Shown here: in pieces, positions 34,210 to 45,169 of the stretch
How the letters are laid out: the number at the start of each line of letters is the position of its first letter
Numbering within the stretch: the stretch's first letter is position 1
From: Eustoma russellianum
Taxonomy: Eukaryota; Streptophyta; Magnoliopsida; Gentianales; Gentianaceae
Direction of reading: 5' to 3'
Assembly (NCBI GenBank): GCA_036186865.1
Contig: AP025069.1
Coordinates: forward strand, 19,332,286 to 19,396,285
DNA: 64,000 bases
Notes under the pieces: model-generated
Told to the model about the DNA's origin: nothing
What the model saw: the letters and a program-made list of their open reading frames with translations, nothing else
The model's database searches: none
Made by a program: the position numbers and the translations under genes

Positions 34210-34858
34210 TCAGACATGGCATCCAAAGCAATTACATGTCTTGGGAGTGAAAGAACAGAAACCAAATGGCCTGTTTGGGATGTTGCAATTGATAGCATAG
34301 CAGCATGGAGTAGGCAAGCAGTAGCCTCCTTTGGCACCACTACCACAACAAGTGCACAATGCACAAATCTGGAAACTCCCAAGCTTTCTCCTACTCTCAT
34401 TCATCATCACCATCATCTCCTTCCCCTGCTCTTTTGCAGGCAACATTTCTTCCACAGATGAAACATTTCCAACAGGAACTCTCAAATCATTTGCCTAAAC
34501 AAAAAGTACCATACATAAGCACCAATATATCATCCCATATAGACAAAATATCAAACACATTAGGGACTAATAATACCAATGCACGAGTTTCATTCTAAAT
34601 CACTTCACCATTAAAAGGGCTGACAATTAAGTTAAGTACAAACAAAAATTGAAATGAATTCAAGAAAAAAAGAGAGGCTCCAGTGTTGTTGTATTGACAC
34701 AGAAATTTAATGGGATCTAGGAGAAATCAAAAAGGCCCAAACTTGAACAGAGTAAACTTACTTACATGTGCAATATTGGGGTCATGGGCACTGATGAACA
34801 GTAACATTAGCACAACAAAGAGGGGAAAATGAGCCCAGCTAATAATTAAAGAATGCAT
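34210..34858 (-). CDS. Two-exon gene for a small cysteine-rich secreted or membrane-anchored protein
   Basis: Exon 1 (34858-34766) encodes 31 residues starting MHSLIISWAHFPLFVVLMLL, a signal peptide or anchor. It ends at a strong donor CAT|GTAAGTAAG. The intron is 271 bp and ends GTTTAG at 34495. Exon 2 (34494-34210) continues in phase with ANDLRVPVGNVSSVEE. Its cysteine-rich C-terminal half reads CALCTCCGSGAKGGYCLPTP, then CCYAINCNIPNRPFGFCSFT, then a CNCFGC end. The total is 125 residues with no breaks. The conserved Cys-rich tail is familiar from small uncharacterised plant proteins, but I cannot name the family. An in-frame upstream ATG at 34969 would add 37 residues; I chose 34858 because the signal peptide starts there. 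It is the only apparently intact host gene in the window. Confidence 0.75.
34495..34765 (-). other. Intron of the cysteine-rich protein gene
   Basis: 271 bp, GTAAGTAAG...TTTTTGTTTAG on the minus strand, phase 0. It is AT-rich with a pyrimidine-rich end. Confidence 0.7.
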
Positions 34859-35010
34859 CTTCCACTTAATCCTTATTTTGGTTGATGGAGAAAGCTTGGG
34901 AGAATGACAAAAATGGTGGTGGGAGTAAGGTTCAAGAAATGGGGTTAGGAATTTGGAAGGTGTTTCCAAACGATCGTGTTGGAGCTGACTTTGAGAAATT
35001 CGGAAGGAGA

Positions 35011-35020
35011 AATATATAAC
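35011..35020 (-). promoter_or_regulatory. TATA-like box of the cysteine-rich protein gene
   Basis: The minus strand reads GTTATATATT about 155 bp upstream of the chosen ATG and 40-50 bp upstream of the alternative one. It is followed by a CT-containing leader 'tctccttcc'. Position is plausible for a core promoter; no expression evidence. Confidence 0.4.
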
Positions 35021-35029
35021 ATGAGAAAC

Positions 35030-35940
35030 TATATCGGTAGTATGTTTTGCAAAACTTGTATAGATCTTTATAATATTATTTTAATTTTAAAAACACTGTA
35101 ATAATTGATATTTTATTAACTTATTTGATAATGTTATAGTTGACTTTTGGTCATCGTTCAATAAAACACGTCCAAAAAAAATTAATTATAGTAATATTTT
35201 TAATATGAAAAAAGTGAAAATGTCAAAAGGCAGCTATAATAATATTAAAAAGACATTTCCGGTGTACTAGGCTCTCGCGTTTGCATATAGTAGTCGGGGG
35301 TTGTTCCTTTTTTCCCATTATTATATAGGTTTTGATCATAAAGTGCTCAATATTTTATATAAACTTGTTACTCTCTTGGACTCAAAAATAGTCAAATACA
35401 TTGGTAGTCAAACACTATTTATAATCAAATCATTAAAATACTTTACACATTGGTCAATCGAATTTCGTCATATATGGTATTAAAACCATTTTGATGAACT
35501 ATTGTATTTAATCTTTTTTACAATTTGGTCTTAATTATTGTTTGACTAAATGTCTATGTTGACCAAATGTGACATTATTTTTGAAAAGGAAAGAGTATAA
35601 CAAAACTATAGTCTTCCTTTGTTTATTTTGAATCAGCTTTCATTGTCTCAATTTAATAATGGATGCAACAGCATATAATACAAGCCCGTTTGTTTGGTTT
35701 TCAAATGATGGCTCGATTAATAGTCTGGACTCAGTCAAGCTGTAAGGTTGGAAGATCTTGCTCGATCAAAATCAAGAAGCACATAGTCAAGAATCTTGTC
35801 AACCGAATACGATGTCTTATGGAGGATTTTGTTAGAATAAGAATAGATCGAATCTTTTGCGTTGTCAAACACGTATCAACGTTTAAGAACACTATTTTTT
35901 GAGAGATTCTTGAGGTTGATCAATTAGAAGATAATTATCT
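35030..35940. other. AT-rich intergenic sequence
   Basis: No gene, LTR or tRNA was recognised. The frame at 35663-35902 has no familiar motif. Composition is strongly AT-rich with short A and T runs. Confidence 0.5.
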
Positions 35941-35944
35941 TCTC

Positions 35945-36067
35945 AGTGGAAGCAAACTCTCTATTATTTAAGATAGAGGTATTGTTTGTCTACCTCTCAT
36001 CCTTCCTATACCGTAGCAATAGCTGTTGCTGTTGCTGGGATATACTGGGTATGATTGTTGTTGTTGT
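35945..36067 (+). mobile_element. TS-like SINE 3' part
   Basis: 'agtggaagcaaactctctat', 'aggtattgtttgtctacctc', 'gctgggatatactgggtatg' and (ttg)n follow in the order known from plant TS-type SINEs. Confidence 0.7.
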
Positions 36068-36069
36068 AT

Positions 36070-36980
36070 CTTAAAGCACTAAATATAACATGAGGAAGGT
36101 TGTTGTAGTTATGTATGAATACATGGATATCCGAACATATAGTCTTCTATGTACATGATATTTTGGGATGAAATTTTATGAAGAAAATAAGTATGGAAAA
36201 TCGGCTACCAATATCTCCTGCATTTGATTATCATATGGATGATCTAGGGCTTGTATTCTCTTGCTTTGCGTAATAGAGTTTGTAACCTACCAAATTTTCA
36301 GACTCATCAAATTGCATACAAACATTGAGTAAGCCTGCCTGTTGTTTTGTGTTGTTGTCTTACTGTAGATGATTGATATTATAAGTCATTTTTGCTGGAA
36401 GGGGTTATAGTAAGTTGAATAGTTACTTTGTCAAATGTATGACACTTTTTACTGTCATAATGATTGCAAAAATTTTGTTTGTGAGGAGTGAAAAATTGCA
36501 CTTCAATTAAAATTAACTGGACAAGAAGAGTGTTGAAGCTATCATGTCTTTAGGCTCACGCAGTTAAAGAAGAAATTAAGCATTATAAGGAATCTTAGAG
36601 CAACTGGTAAGGTTGTTGTTTTATGATTTTGAGATCACGGGTTCGAGCTGCGGATTCAGTCCCTTACACAAAAAAATACAGGGTAAAGACTGCCCACATC
36701 AGATTGCAAGCGACCCGACCCTTTTTCAGACTCTATACAAACGCGGAAACGTAATACATCGTGAACTTCCTTTTACTCATTGGAGTTAGTAAAAGCCAAA
36801 TGCTCGTAGTATATTCCTTTTGGTTTTTAATCTTATTTCAACAAATTAGTCTAAGACCACTTACATGGGACATTTATTCCTCATCTCATGATCGAGTTTT
36901 CCTCACTTGTCTTGCTATGCTATTATGTGCTTGAAAAAACCTTTTAAGGGAGTGCTTATCTCGTAAATTTACATATAAAA
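36070..36980. repeat. Second copy of the segment at 7680-8660
   Basis: It shares ordered blocks with 7680-8660 and has accumulated an Au-like SINE (36592-36770). No coding sequence recognised. Confidence 0.55.
36592..36770 (+). mobile_element. Au-like SINE inserted in the duplicated segment
   Basis: 'gcaactggtaaggttgttgt', B box 'gggttcgagctg' (about 36640-36651), 'cagggtaaagactgcccaca', 'cgacccgaccctttttcaga' and a 3' end near 'gtaatacatcg'. The equivalent site in the copy at 8220 has no insertion. Confidence 0.75.
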
Positions 36981-36989
36981 CCGGGAGTC

Positions 36990-37083
36990 TCAATAGAAGC
37001 AAGCTCTCTATTTCTTGAGATTGAGTTATTATTTGTCTGTCTCTCACCCTTCCCAGATCCTAAGATAGTTTTGTTGTTGTTGG
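36990..37083 (+). mobile_element. TS-like SINE 3' part
   Basis: 'agaagcaagctctctatttc', 'tgtctgtctctcacccttcc', 'cagatcctaagatag' and 'tttgttgttgttgg'. It lacks the 'gggatatactgggtatg' block through a deletion. Confidence 0.6.
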
Positions 37084-37089
37084 CACCAT

Positions 37090-38400
37090 CATCTATTGCT
37101 TATTCAAACCCCAAAAGATGAGTAAGATTTCCATAATTTTCACCGTGCCTACAAATAGTTGTTGGATGCTGGAGGAATTGACCGAAGAAGAAGATGAAGG
37201 GGGATGGGAGTGGAGTTGGTTTTTTTTTATTTTTGAATTATTTTTTCTTAAACTTTAAAAAAATAAATGAAAATTGTCTTTATGATGTCAGCAAGGATGC
37301 CATGTGATACTTTCCCTAATAAGTATGGATATCTAAAGAAATTCGTTAAAGTACATATCTCACTTAAAATTTTATGGATAACTTTAGATAACAGGTGCAA
37401 TTAACTCTTTTTTTTTTTTGAAAAAAGAAAAGAAGCATAATGGAGGGTGTTTTTATTGATCTGTATTTAGCCACACTTAGGACTGAAAATGAGCCGAGCC
37501 AAACTAGATAATGAGTTTTTAAGTTTGGATTCGTTTAATTAAACGAATAATTCAACTTAGCTTGTTTAGTTTAACGAGCTTTAACATTTGTTTGAATTTG
37601 GTTCGAAAACATTATCACTCTTTAAACAAGTCAAACAGATCGGCTCGTTTTAGTAAAAGAATCCAATTAGATACTCAAACCCAACTTGTTTAATCAAAAT
37701 TAACAAAGAACTCAACCAAATACGAATCAAACTCAAATTGTTTTCGAACAATTCGGTTCGTCAAACACCGCAACACTCAGTAATAGGGCAAAATTGTCAG
37801 TTTAATGATAACTTTTATCGAAAGGTGTGACCAATAAATGCGGGTGCGGAAGTAGTCGTTTTCTTACTTATATTGTTAAAAATAAATCTAATTAAATTTA
37901 ATTGTTTCCATCTAATGCACGACTCCAAAAGGGCCTTTTCTTTTAAAACAATTAGCTCTAATCGTTCATGAGAAAAAAAAAACTTAAAACATAAAATTTT
38001 AGTTAAAAACATTAAATAAAATTGGACGTACTAAATTTTTTATTTTACAAATATTTATTATATATCTTTATTGAATAATTATTGTTAGATTATACTAGTG
38101 CTCAAGTCCATAAATCAAAATTTATCTCGGTGCATAAAATTGATAATTCAACGTGAGTTACTAACTTTTGTAAGACTAAAACTTAGTTAACTTAAATTAG
38201 AATCAATTTAATCGTTATTTTGGATGAAGATATACATTATATGCTTTTTTTCCCTTAGACATCTTCATAGGAAGATAGTGCGGACCATCAATTTCAGAAA
38301 AAACCCAGATAAGTTGGAGAGAATTTATTTATTTTGCATTCTTATAAAAAAGAAGAATTAATTGTTTTTTAAACATTTTGAATAATTCTAAACAAGAAAA
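37090..38400. other. AT-rich spacer with a degenerate GAGCCGAGC-type repeat
   Basis: 37475-37770 holds scattered 'gagccgagcc', 'ggctcgtttt' and 'ttcgaacaattcggttcg' phrases, a degenerate repeat type that I cannot assign. The rest is A/T-rich with homopolymer runs and no genes. Confidence 0.4.
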
Positions 38401-38439
38401 CATACGATGCCCGTCAACCCATTATCTCAGGCATCATGA

Positions 38440-38459
38440 TTATATATATGTGTGTATGA

Positions 38460-38512
<53 letters not shown>

Positions 38513-38718
38513 TATATGTATGTATATTATATCAATATATTTATATACATGTATACATACATATATATGAATATACACACACATATATGTATGTATATAT
38601 GTATCTACACATATGTGTGTGTGTATATTTGTATTATGTATGTGCATGTGTATATATATGTGTGTATATGAATATATGTATGTATGTCTATGTGCAAGTA
38701 TAATATGTGCATACATAC

Positions 38719-38766
<48 letters not shown>

Positions 38767-38885
38767 TATGTATATATGTGTGTGCATATGTATATATGAA
38801 TACACATACACACATATATATATAGACATGTAAATATATACTTATGTGTATGCATATGTATATGTGTGTATATATACATGTATGT
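38440..38885. repeat. Large TA/TG/CA microsatellite complex
   Basis: Two pure TA tracts (about 38462-38505 and 38727-38763) lie within about 440 bp of mixed tatg, tgtg and tacata repeats. All long frames here are low-complexity artefacts (I, Y, C, H, T only). Confidence 0.95.
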
Positions 38886-39239
38886 AGAAACATTCTTCTC
38901 TTAGAGACGTCTTCTCGACGCCAAAATTTGCAAGAAATGGGTTTAAACTTACGTTCTTGACAAAATGAATTCTTGATATTCCTTAATGCTTCAAATTGCC
39001 TGATATTAATCCGTTTTTTGTGTCTTTATTGGTTTGCAAGAAAAGGGCTGTAACTATATCAGTTTTTATTGCATTTTATGCGATATCAATATGGTTTGAG
39101 GTGCATTAAATCAATTTGTTCTCCAGGTGAATTTACTTTCTGCTTTCTATATATTCTGGGTTGTGTTGGTTCAACTAGTTTTCGTGTCCTTGTTGTTGTA
39201 AACCGTGGTTTGATTTATGTTAAAGGATGGTTGATCTGT

Positions 39240-39440
39240 CAGTTTCTTTGTGTTTACAACAAAAACAATATTATTGTCTTAGAGGCTCTTGTCTATGACG
39301 GGATATAGGAAGGTCGTACGTGCGCAACCATACTCATGTGTTAGAAACATACAAATGTTGTTTCCCGATGACCCATAATTGAGTCAAGATGTGTTGATCG
39401 ACTGCTATTTCACAATACAAGAACCGCAGCCTTGATTCTT
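39240..39440 (-). mobile_element. SINE-like repeat, third family
   Basis: The minus strand reads 'ctgcggttcttgtattgtga', 'atagcagtcgatcaacacat', 'tgggtcatcgggaaacaaca', 'gagtatggttgcgcacgtac' and 'gagcctctaagacaataata', matching 10400-10605 in plus orientation. Confidence 0.6.
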
Positions 39441-39527
39441 TGTATTTAATGAATGGAAAATGATTAAAGTGATCTTGATTCTATTTCACAATTTTTACCA
39501 AATTTGGTTTCATCAGACTTTTTTAGG

Positions 39528-39709
39528 GGTTAGGATCCCCTCACTTCAAGTTCCTCACCTCACGCGTCACTGCACGATACGTGGCAGCAGAGGGTGTGTA
39601 TTGAGGCTAGATACGAGTCACCCTCATCTAGCCTCACCACCCACTCTCTGCTGTCACGTGTCGCACGGTGACGCATGGGGTGAGGAGAAAGTAGGTGAGA
39701 TGATCTCAT
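39528..39709. mobile_element. Foldback MITE 2 (Mutator-type candidate)
   Basis: Inverted arms of about 60 bp pair across the element: left 'ctcacctcacgcgtcactgc' against right 'cacggtgacgcatggggtga'. It is flanked by the 10-bp direct repeat cttttttagg (39518-39527 and 39710-39719). A 9-10 bp duplication suggests mobilisation by a Mutator-like transposase. Internal TIR similarity links it to MITE 1. Confidence 0.7.
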
Positions 39710-39718
39710 CTTTTTTAG

Positions 39719-39796
39719 GAGGATGCTACTGAAGAGAACACGACTGAGGACAATGACGTAGAGCCTACACCCCTGTTGAGTACCTATTCCCCCTGA
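39719..39796 (+). CDS. Probable last exon of an unidentified host gene
   Basis: After 'ctcatcttttttag' a 25-residue frame reads EDATEENTTEDNDVEPTPLL, then STYSP and a stop at 39794-39796. The acidic tail followed by PTPLLSTYSP looks like a real C-terminus. The acceptor is part of the target duplication of MITE 2, so the insertion rebuilt the splice site. No other exon was identified upstream. The protein family is unknown to me. Confidence 0.35.
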   Translation, partial: EDATEENTTEDNDVEPTPLLSTYSP

Positions 39797-40092
39797 CTAC
39801 ACTGGTTTAGAGCTCAAGCTCTCTCTTTTATACATCTCTGTTTACTTGAATAGTAAATATTGCAACAAATGAAGCTTCTGATTACATTGTCTCGTTGCTT
39901 TGTCTTTTGATTGTACGCACAGGAATATACGTCATCGTCATTGTTAGCATCAGTTCGTCATTGTTAGCATCAGTTATTATTGAGTGCTTATTACTTGTTA
40001 TCGTATTTGTCGAAATCGGATCGACTAGAGATGATTCAAGAAAGGAAAAGTGTCTGTTAAAGTTTTGCACAGACGTAATTTGTTGTCAAAAC

Positions 40093-40889
40093 TGTTGGAA
40101 AAGAACCTTTGGTAAATGGCACAGGAAAAACCAAACAAGAATGACAACAACAAAAGCTGAGACCAGTTTCAAGATAACTCTGTCCTTAAAGCAATTTAGT
40201 CTCTATCAGTGAGCAAGGTAGACAACAAGACTAATGCTTCCCAAGATATAACGGCTTGCTCTCTTTAGTTTGCTCTACTAGAGAGAGTTTGAACTTGATG
40301 GTAGAAGATATTGATAGTATAAAGAATGGAAGAAGAAAGTGCCGCGGAAATTCACTTGTTTTTCAAGAATTTTTCATGAATATGTTTAAGATAGCAAAGA
40401 CTATTATTTATAGGCTTTGAGTTTTCAAAAACAAGTTGGAAAATAACCTTTTTCTGCAGACTTTTTCCCTTTGGATAAGCCATGAACATTTTGTATGAAG
40501 GGAGATGTCTTATGGTGCAGAAATTGCATCTTTTATGAACAGATGCAACACTTCAGGCACCTAATGTAGGCGTCCGAAGTGTTCTGGAAGATTTCTGGAA
40601 CCCTTCAGGCGCCTTATGTAGGCATTCGAAGTGTTCTGAAAGTTTTCTGAAACGCTTCGAACACCTACTTTAGGCGATTCATCCTACATTAAGCGCCTAA
40701 ACTAGGCGTCAAAGTGTTCTTGAAACATTCTTCAACACATGAAGCATCTCATATGTTTGGGACGCTTCAACTTCTTTCCATTGTCCAGAAAACACTCCAA
40801 GCTTCATCCAATCTCCTATCAAAAGATCACATAACATTATACAAGGTTGGATCACAAGATTTGAAGTATTTTTAAGTACTTTTACAACA
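40093..40889 (-). repeat. 3' LTR of copia D
   Basis: 797 bp, plus reading tgttggaaaag...cttttacaaca. The polypurine tract follows at 40890-40905 (minus GGATCATGTGGGAGAT). It contains palindromic motif units (40545-40735) that resemble those in the gypsy LTRs of this window. Confidence 0.88.
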
Positions 40890-40905
40890 ATCTCCCACAT
40901 GATCC

Positions 40906-41559
40906 AAGCTTGTATAGTCACAAATGAACGAACATAAACCAACCTTTCTGCTATCAACCGAAGATAATGATACATAATGGATACGATGACTTGTGGTCTT
41001 GAATCGCCGGTAGTACACCTTGAGTTGTACAAACGGAAGCAAGATGAACTTCGTCTTGAATCTTACTCCACTATTGTTTATATGAACAACAAGAAGACAT
41101 ATCATTATCTATTTCTTCAAGTTCGCGGTTTTGGTGCAATATCGCCATGCACCTATCTCGGGATTCATAAGCTACCTATAGAGTTTTCAAGGCTCTCACA
41201 GGAAGCGGCCCCACTTCCAAGCTTATATAGGTGAAATTCATCAAGTGTGCACTGCTCACACCACCATACAACATGGCTATGAATTTTCATTAAGAGATTC
41301 TCGAAATCTCACCCTTGATTCTTTACAGCGAGCACTATCGACAACAACACCTTAGAAAGGAACACTTTGATATTGCAACATAGAACTCTTTCATGACTTG
41401 TTTTTACCACATCGAACCCCGTTTATAGGATCTCTACTAATAGTGTGTTGGATTCCCGTCATGAAGAATTCTCTACAAACGGAATAAGTCCCATCCCCCT
41501 CGATGTTTCATAGACTAACTTCTTACTTAGTCCTTTAGTTAAGGGTCAGTAAGGTTAAA
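40906..41559 (-). other. Non-coding 3' stretch of copia D
   Basis: About 650 bp between the RNase H end and the polypurine tract. No protein motif on either strand; frames at 40977-41234 and 40709-41105 are not family-like. Confidence 0.6.
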
Positions 41560-43801
41560 CTAGGTTCTTACAAACTCCAAGTTTACCACTCCTGAACTTA
41601 TCAAATCACACACAATATTGTGCCTTAGACAGATGTGCCGGCTCTTTCCATTATAAATCTTGTTCTTTACGTGTGCAATCGTAGCCTGAGAATCACAATG
41701 AATAGATACAGAAGGCATATGTTTAGACCACAAAAGAATATCAACAAGTAAATTCTTTAACCATTCAGCCTCTATACTAGCAAATACTAATGCAATGAAT
41801 TCAGACTCCATAGTTGATTTTGCACTACAAGTTTGTTTACATAACTTCCAAGAGATAGCTCCACCACCCAATATAAACATATATCCACTAGTGGAGTTTA
41901 TCTCGTCATTATCAGTCACCCAATTAGCGTCACAATAGCCTTCTAAAACAGCGGGTGAACTACTAAACATGAGTCATAAATTCATTGTACCTTTAATACA
42001 TCTCAATAATCGTCTTAATGTACACCAATGTTTTTCATTAGGATTATGAGTATATCTTGCAAGTCTATTTATGACATATGCAATGTCGGGTCTAATACAA
42101 TTTATCAAGTACATTACACTACCGATTATCCTAGCATATTCACATTGAGACACACTTTCAAATTTATTCTTTTTCAATGTCACATGTAAATCATAAGGAG
42201 AACTAAATGGTTTCACATCAAAATGATTAAACCTTTTCAACATCTTCTCAATATAATATTCTTGAGAAAGTAGGTAACCCCTATATTTCTCCACTAACTT
42301 AAGTACAATAATCAAATCCGCCTTTCCCATATCTTTCATGTCGAAAACAGAAGACAGAAATGACTTTGTGTTATTCACAACACCTACGTTGGTACCGAAA
42401 ATTAACATATCATCAACATAAAGACAAACAATGACATCATCACAACCATCAAATTTGCTATATACACAACGGTCGCTTTCATTTACCACATAATCATTTG
42501 AGACCATTGTGTTATCAAATTTTTCGTGCCATTGTTTAGGTGCTTGCTTAAGACCATACAATAATTTCTTAAGTCTACACACTTTATGTTCTTGGCCATT
42601 AACTACCATACCCTCCAGTTGTTTCATATATATCTCTTCTTCTAAATCTCCATTTAACAACGTTGTTTTTACAACCATTTGGTGAATAATAAGTTTGTAA
42701 ATGGAGGCAAGTGTTATTAATACTCTAATGGCAGTGATTCGAGCAACCGGAGGGTAAGTATCAAAGAAGTCAATACCCTCGTGTTGCGTGAACCTTTTTA
42801 GCGACAAGCCTAGTTTTAAACTTATCAATTGTCCCATCCGCTTTTAGTTTCTTCCTAAATACCCATTTACAACTGATAGGTTTACAACCTCTAGGCAAAT
42901 CTACCAATTCCCAAGTGTTGTTAGTTAGAATTGACTCAAGCTCACTATTAATAGCTTCTTTCCAAAATTTAGAATCTACTGATCTAATGGCATCTCCATA
43001 AGTTTTGGGATCTTCTTCTAAGATGAAAATTGTTGTGAAATCGTTTCCAAATGATTTCTCAATTCTTTGTCTCTTGCTTCTTCTAGGTAGATCAACTTCC
43101 TTATTAACTTCAGTTTTACTTGATTCACCTATCTCAAATTCAGAGACAACTTCGGATTGTCTTTTCATATGGAAGATATGTTCAAAAAATTCAGCATTAG
43201 ATTCCAATATAGAATTATTATCTATAGACATGAATCTATACGCTGCACTATTCTGAGCATATCCGATGAACACACAATCTCTTGTCTTGGATCCGATTTT
43301 ACTTCTTTTAACTTCAAGAATAACGACTTTGGCTAAACACCCCCACACTTTCAAATAACTCAAGTTGGGTGTGTAGCCTTTCCACAACTCATAAGGCGTC
43401 TTGTCTAACTTCTTATGAGGAATTCTATTCAAAATATGACACGCAATCAAAATTTCCTCACCCCACATATCGTTTCGCAATCCTGAACTAACCAACATTG
43501 CATTCATCATATTTTTAAGCGTTCTATTTTTTCTTTCGGCTACTCCATTAGATTGAGGTGTATATAGGGGAGTAACTTCATGAAAAATTCCATTTTCTTC
43601 ACAAAATCTTTGTAAAGAATTCGTACTATATTCATCATCTCTATCAGTTCTAAGCCTTTTGATCTTTAAATCTAACTGATTTTCAACTTTATTTACAAAC
43701 ATGGACTCAGCCTCATCTTTGTGACATAACAAATATACCTTTGTATATCTAGAATAATCATCAAAGAAAGTAACATAATACTTTTTACCACCTCTACTCA
43801 T
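41560..43801 (-). pseudogene. Copia D integrase, reverse transcriptase and RNase H, broken
   Basis: From 43801 downward: integrase core with FFDDYSRYTKVY, TDRDDEY and NGVAERKNRT (all three catalytic acidic residues visible). Then comes the VWGCLAKV region, followed by RT with NNTWELVDLP and CKWVFRKKLKADG. A frame change occurs near 42780-42840. RT continues with [29 protein letters not shown] and the catalytic YVDDMLIFG. A stop near 41971 precedes RNase H, which shows [18 protein letters not shown] and CDSQATIAH. The integrase zinc region lies upstream in degraded sequence (43802-44018). Confidence 0.9.
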
Positions 43802-44018
43802 ATGATTCTCAAAGTCACCTTAATCACTGTGAATTAGACTAGGTTTTTGAGATACTATATCAACTTTCTTAAATGGTTTCTTATGACGTTTAGCCTCAAC
43901 ACAATGCTCACATTTGTCAAAACTGTCATTATCATAAGAGATCATATTCACGTTTTAAAGTTTCTTTATATCCTATATGTTTGCATGTCCGAGTCTAGCA
44001 TGCCACATATCAAGAGAT

Positions 44019-44405
44019 TCAAGAAATAAGTAGAACTACAGCAGTCTTATTATTAAAAATACATGTAGCATCAAGTACAAGCAACCCCCCTTTACAAAAA
44101 CCCTTACCGATAAACTTTCCATTCCTAGACAAAACAAGTTTATCAGATTCAAGAACAAGTTTGATATTAGCCTTGTTCAGTAGTACCCCGAATATCAAGT
44201 TCCTACGCATGGCAGGAACATGCAACACATTGATCAACTCCATTTTCTTTCCAGAGGTCAACTTGAGAAGCACATTCCCCTTTTCAAGAACTTGGATTTC
44301 ATGTGCATCTCCCAAGAAGACTTGTTCACCACTACCTATTTCTTGATAATAAAAAAATAGGTCTTTACTGGTAGCAATGTGCTCGGTAGCTCCTGTGTCT
44401 ACCAC
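44019..44405 (-). pseudogene. Copia D protease
   Basis: VDTGATEHIATSKDLF carries the aspartic protease DTGA active site. It is followed by VFLGDAHEIQVLEKGNV and NVLHVPAMRRNLI, a conserved copia protease order. The frame is open for 128 codons, but a TAG-type break separates it from gag on one side and from integrase on the other. Confidence 0.85.
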
Positions 44406-44459
44406 CTATTTCGTAGAGCCACTGACAAGGTTTACCTTTGTTAAGACGACTGCTGCAAT

Positions 44460-45164
44460 GACATCATCTACTGTTTTGACCGTTCCTTTTTCTGCAATTG
44501 ACTACTAGGTGTCCTGGCTTCCCACAAATCCAGCAAACTCCTTTTATTTTTTTTTAACATGCACAATAATTTTCTTACCTTTGTTTTCGCCAGTGTTGTT
44601 AGTCTGAATTTTACGCTTCTTTGCAGCATGCTCAACAATATTGGCCTTGGCACCTTCTTGATTGTGAGACTCATCCTCCATTCTGTTGTTCTCTTCTATA
44701 CGTATGTGTTTGATTACTGCATCCAGAGACAACCTCGCATCATCATGTTTTCCTCTCTTTTTGTACTTGCTCCAAGAAGAAGGAAGTTTCTCTAACAACG
44801 CTGCGGCTTGGAAGGTCTCATCAATTTTGATACCCTCATGTTCCAGATTATCACCAAATTGTTGAAATTGATGGATTTGATCATTGATTGAATATGATCC
44901 ACAATTTGGAACATCAGAAACTCACTTACCACATACTTACGTTTGCCAACATCCTCAGCACCATATTTACTTTCCAGTACTGACCAAATCTCTCTTGCTG
45001 ATGTGAATTTGACATAAATGTCAAATAATGAGTTAGACAAAAGTGCAGAATATGGCCTCTGCAGCTGGTATTGTCTGAATCATACTTGCGTGCCTCTGTT
45101 TCATCACTAGGTTTGTCCATCTTGAGCGCGTATGAAACAGAGAGCATCTCGAGGAAGAACATCA
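44460..45164 (-). pseudogene. Copia D gag, main part, broken
   Basis: The frame pieces carry MFFLEMLSVSYALKM, YVKFTSAREIWSVLESKYG, KLPSSWSKYKKRGKH and a lysine-rich linker. They end in a CCHC zinc knuckle (CWICGKPGHLVVNC, about 44480-44530). At least two frameshifts (near 45040 and 44795) and an A-run before the knuckle break it. The N-terminal 27 codons lie beyond the solo LTR at 47776-47856. Confidence 0.85.
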
Positions 45165-45169
45165 CCTTA

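Noticed and set aside
37475..37770. Clusters of GAGCCGAGC/GGCTCG phrases as a possible transposon end
   Set aside because: No inverted or terminal repeats and no target duplication found; kept only as a degenerate repeat.
38378..38893. Several overlapping frames on both strands rich in I, Y, C, H and T
   Set aside because: Translation of TA/TG/CA microsatellite DNA.
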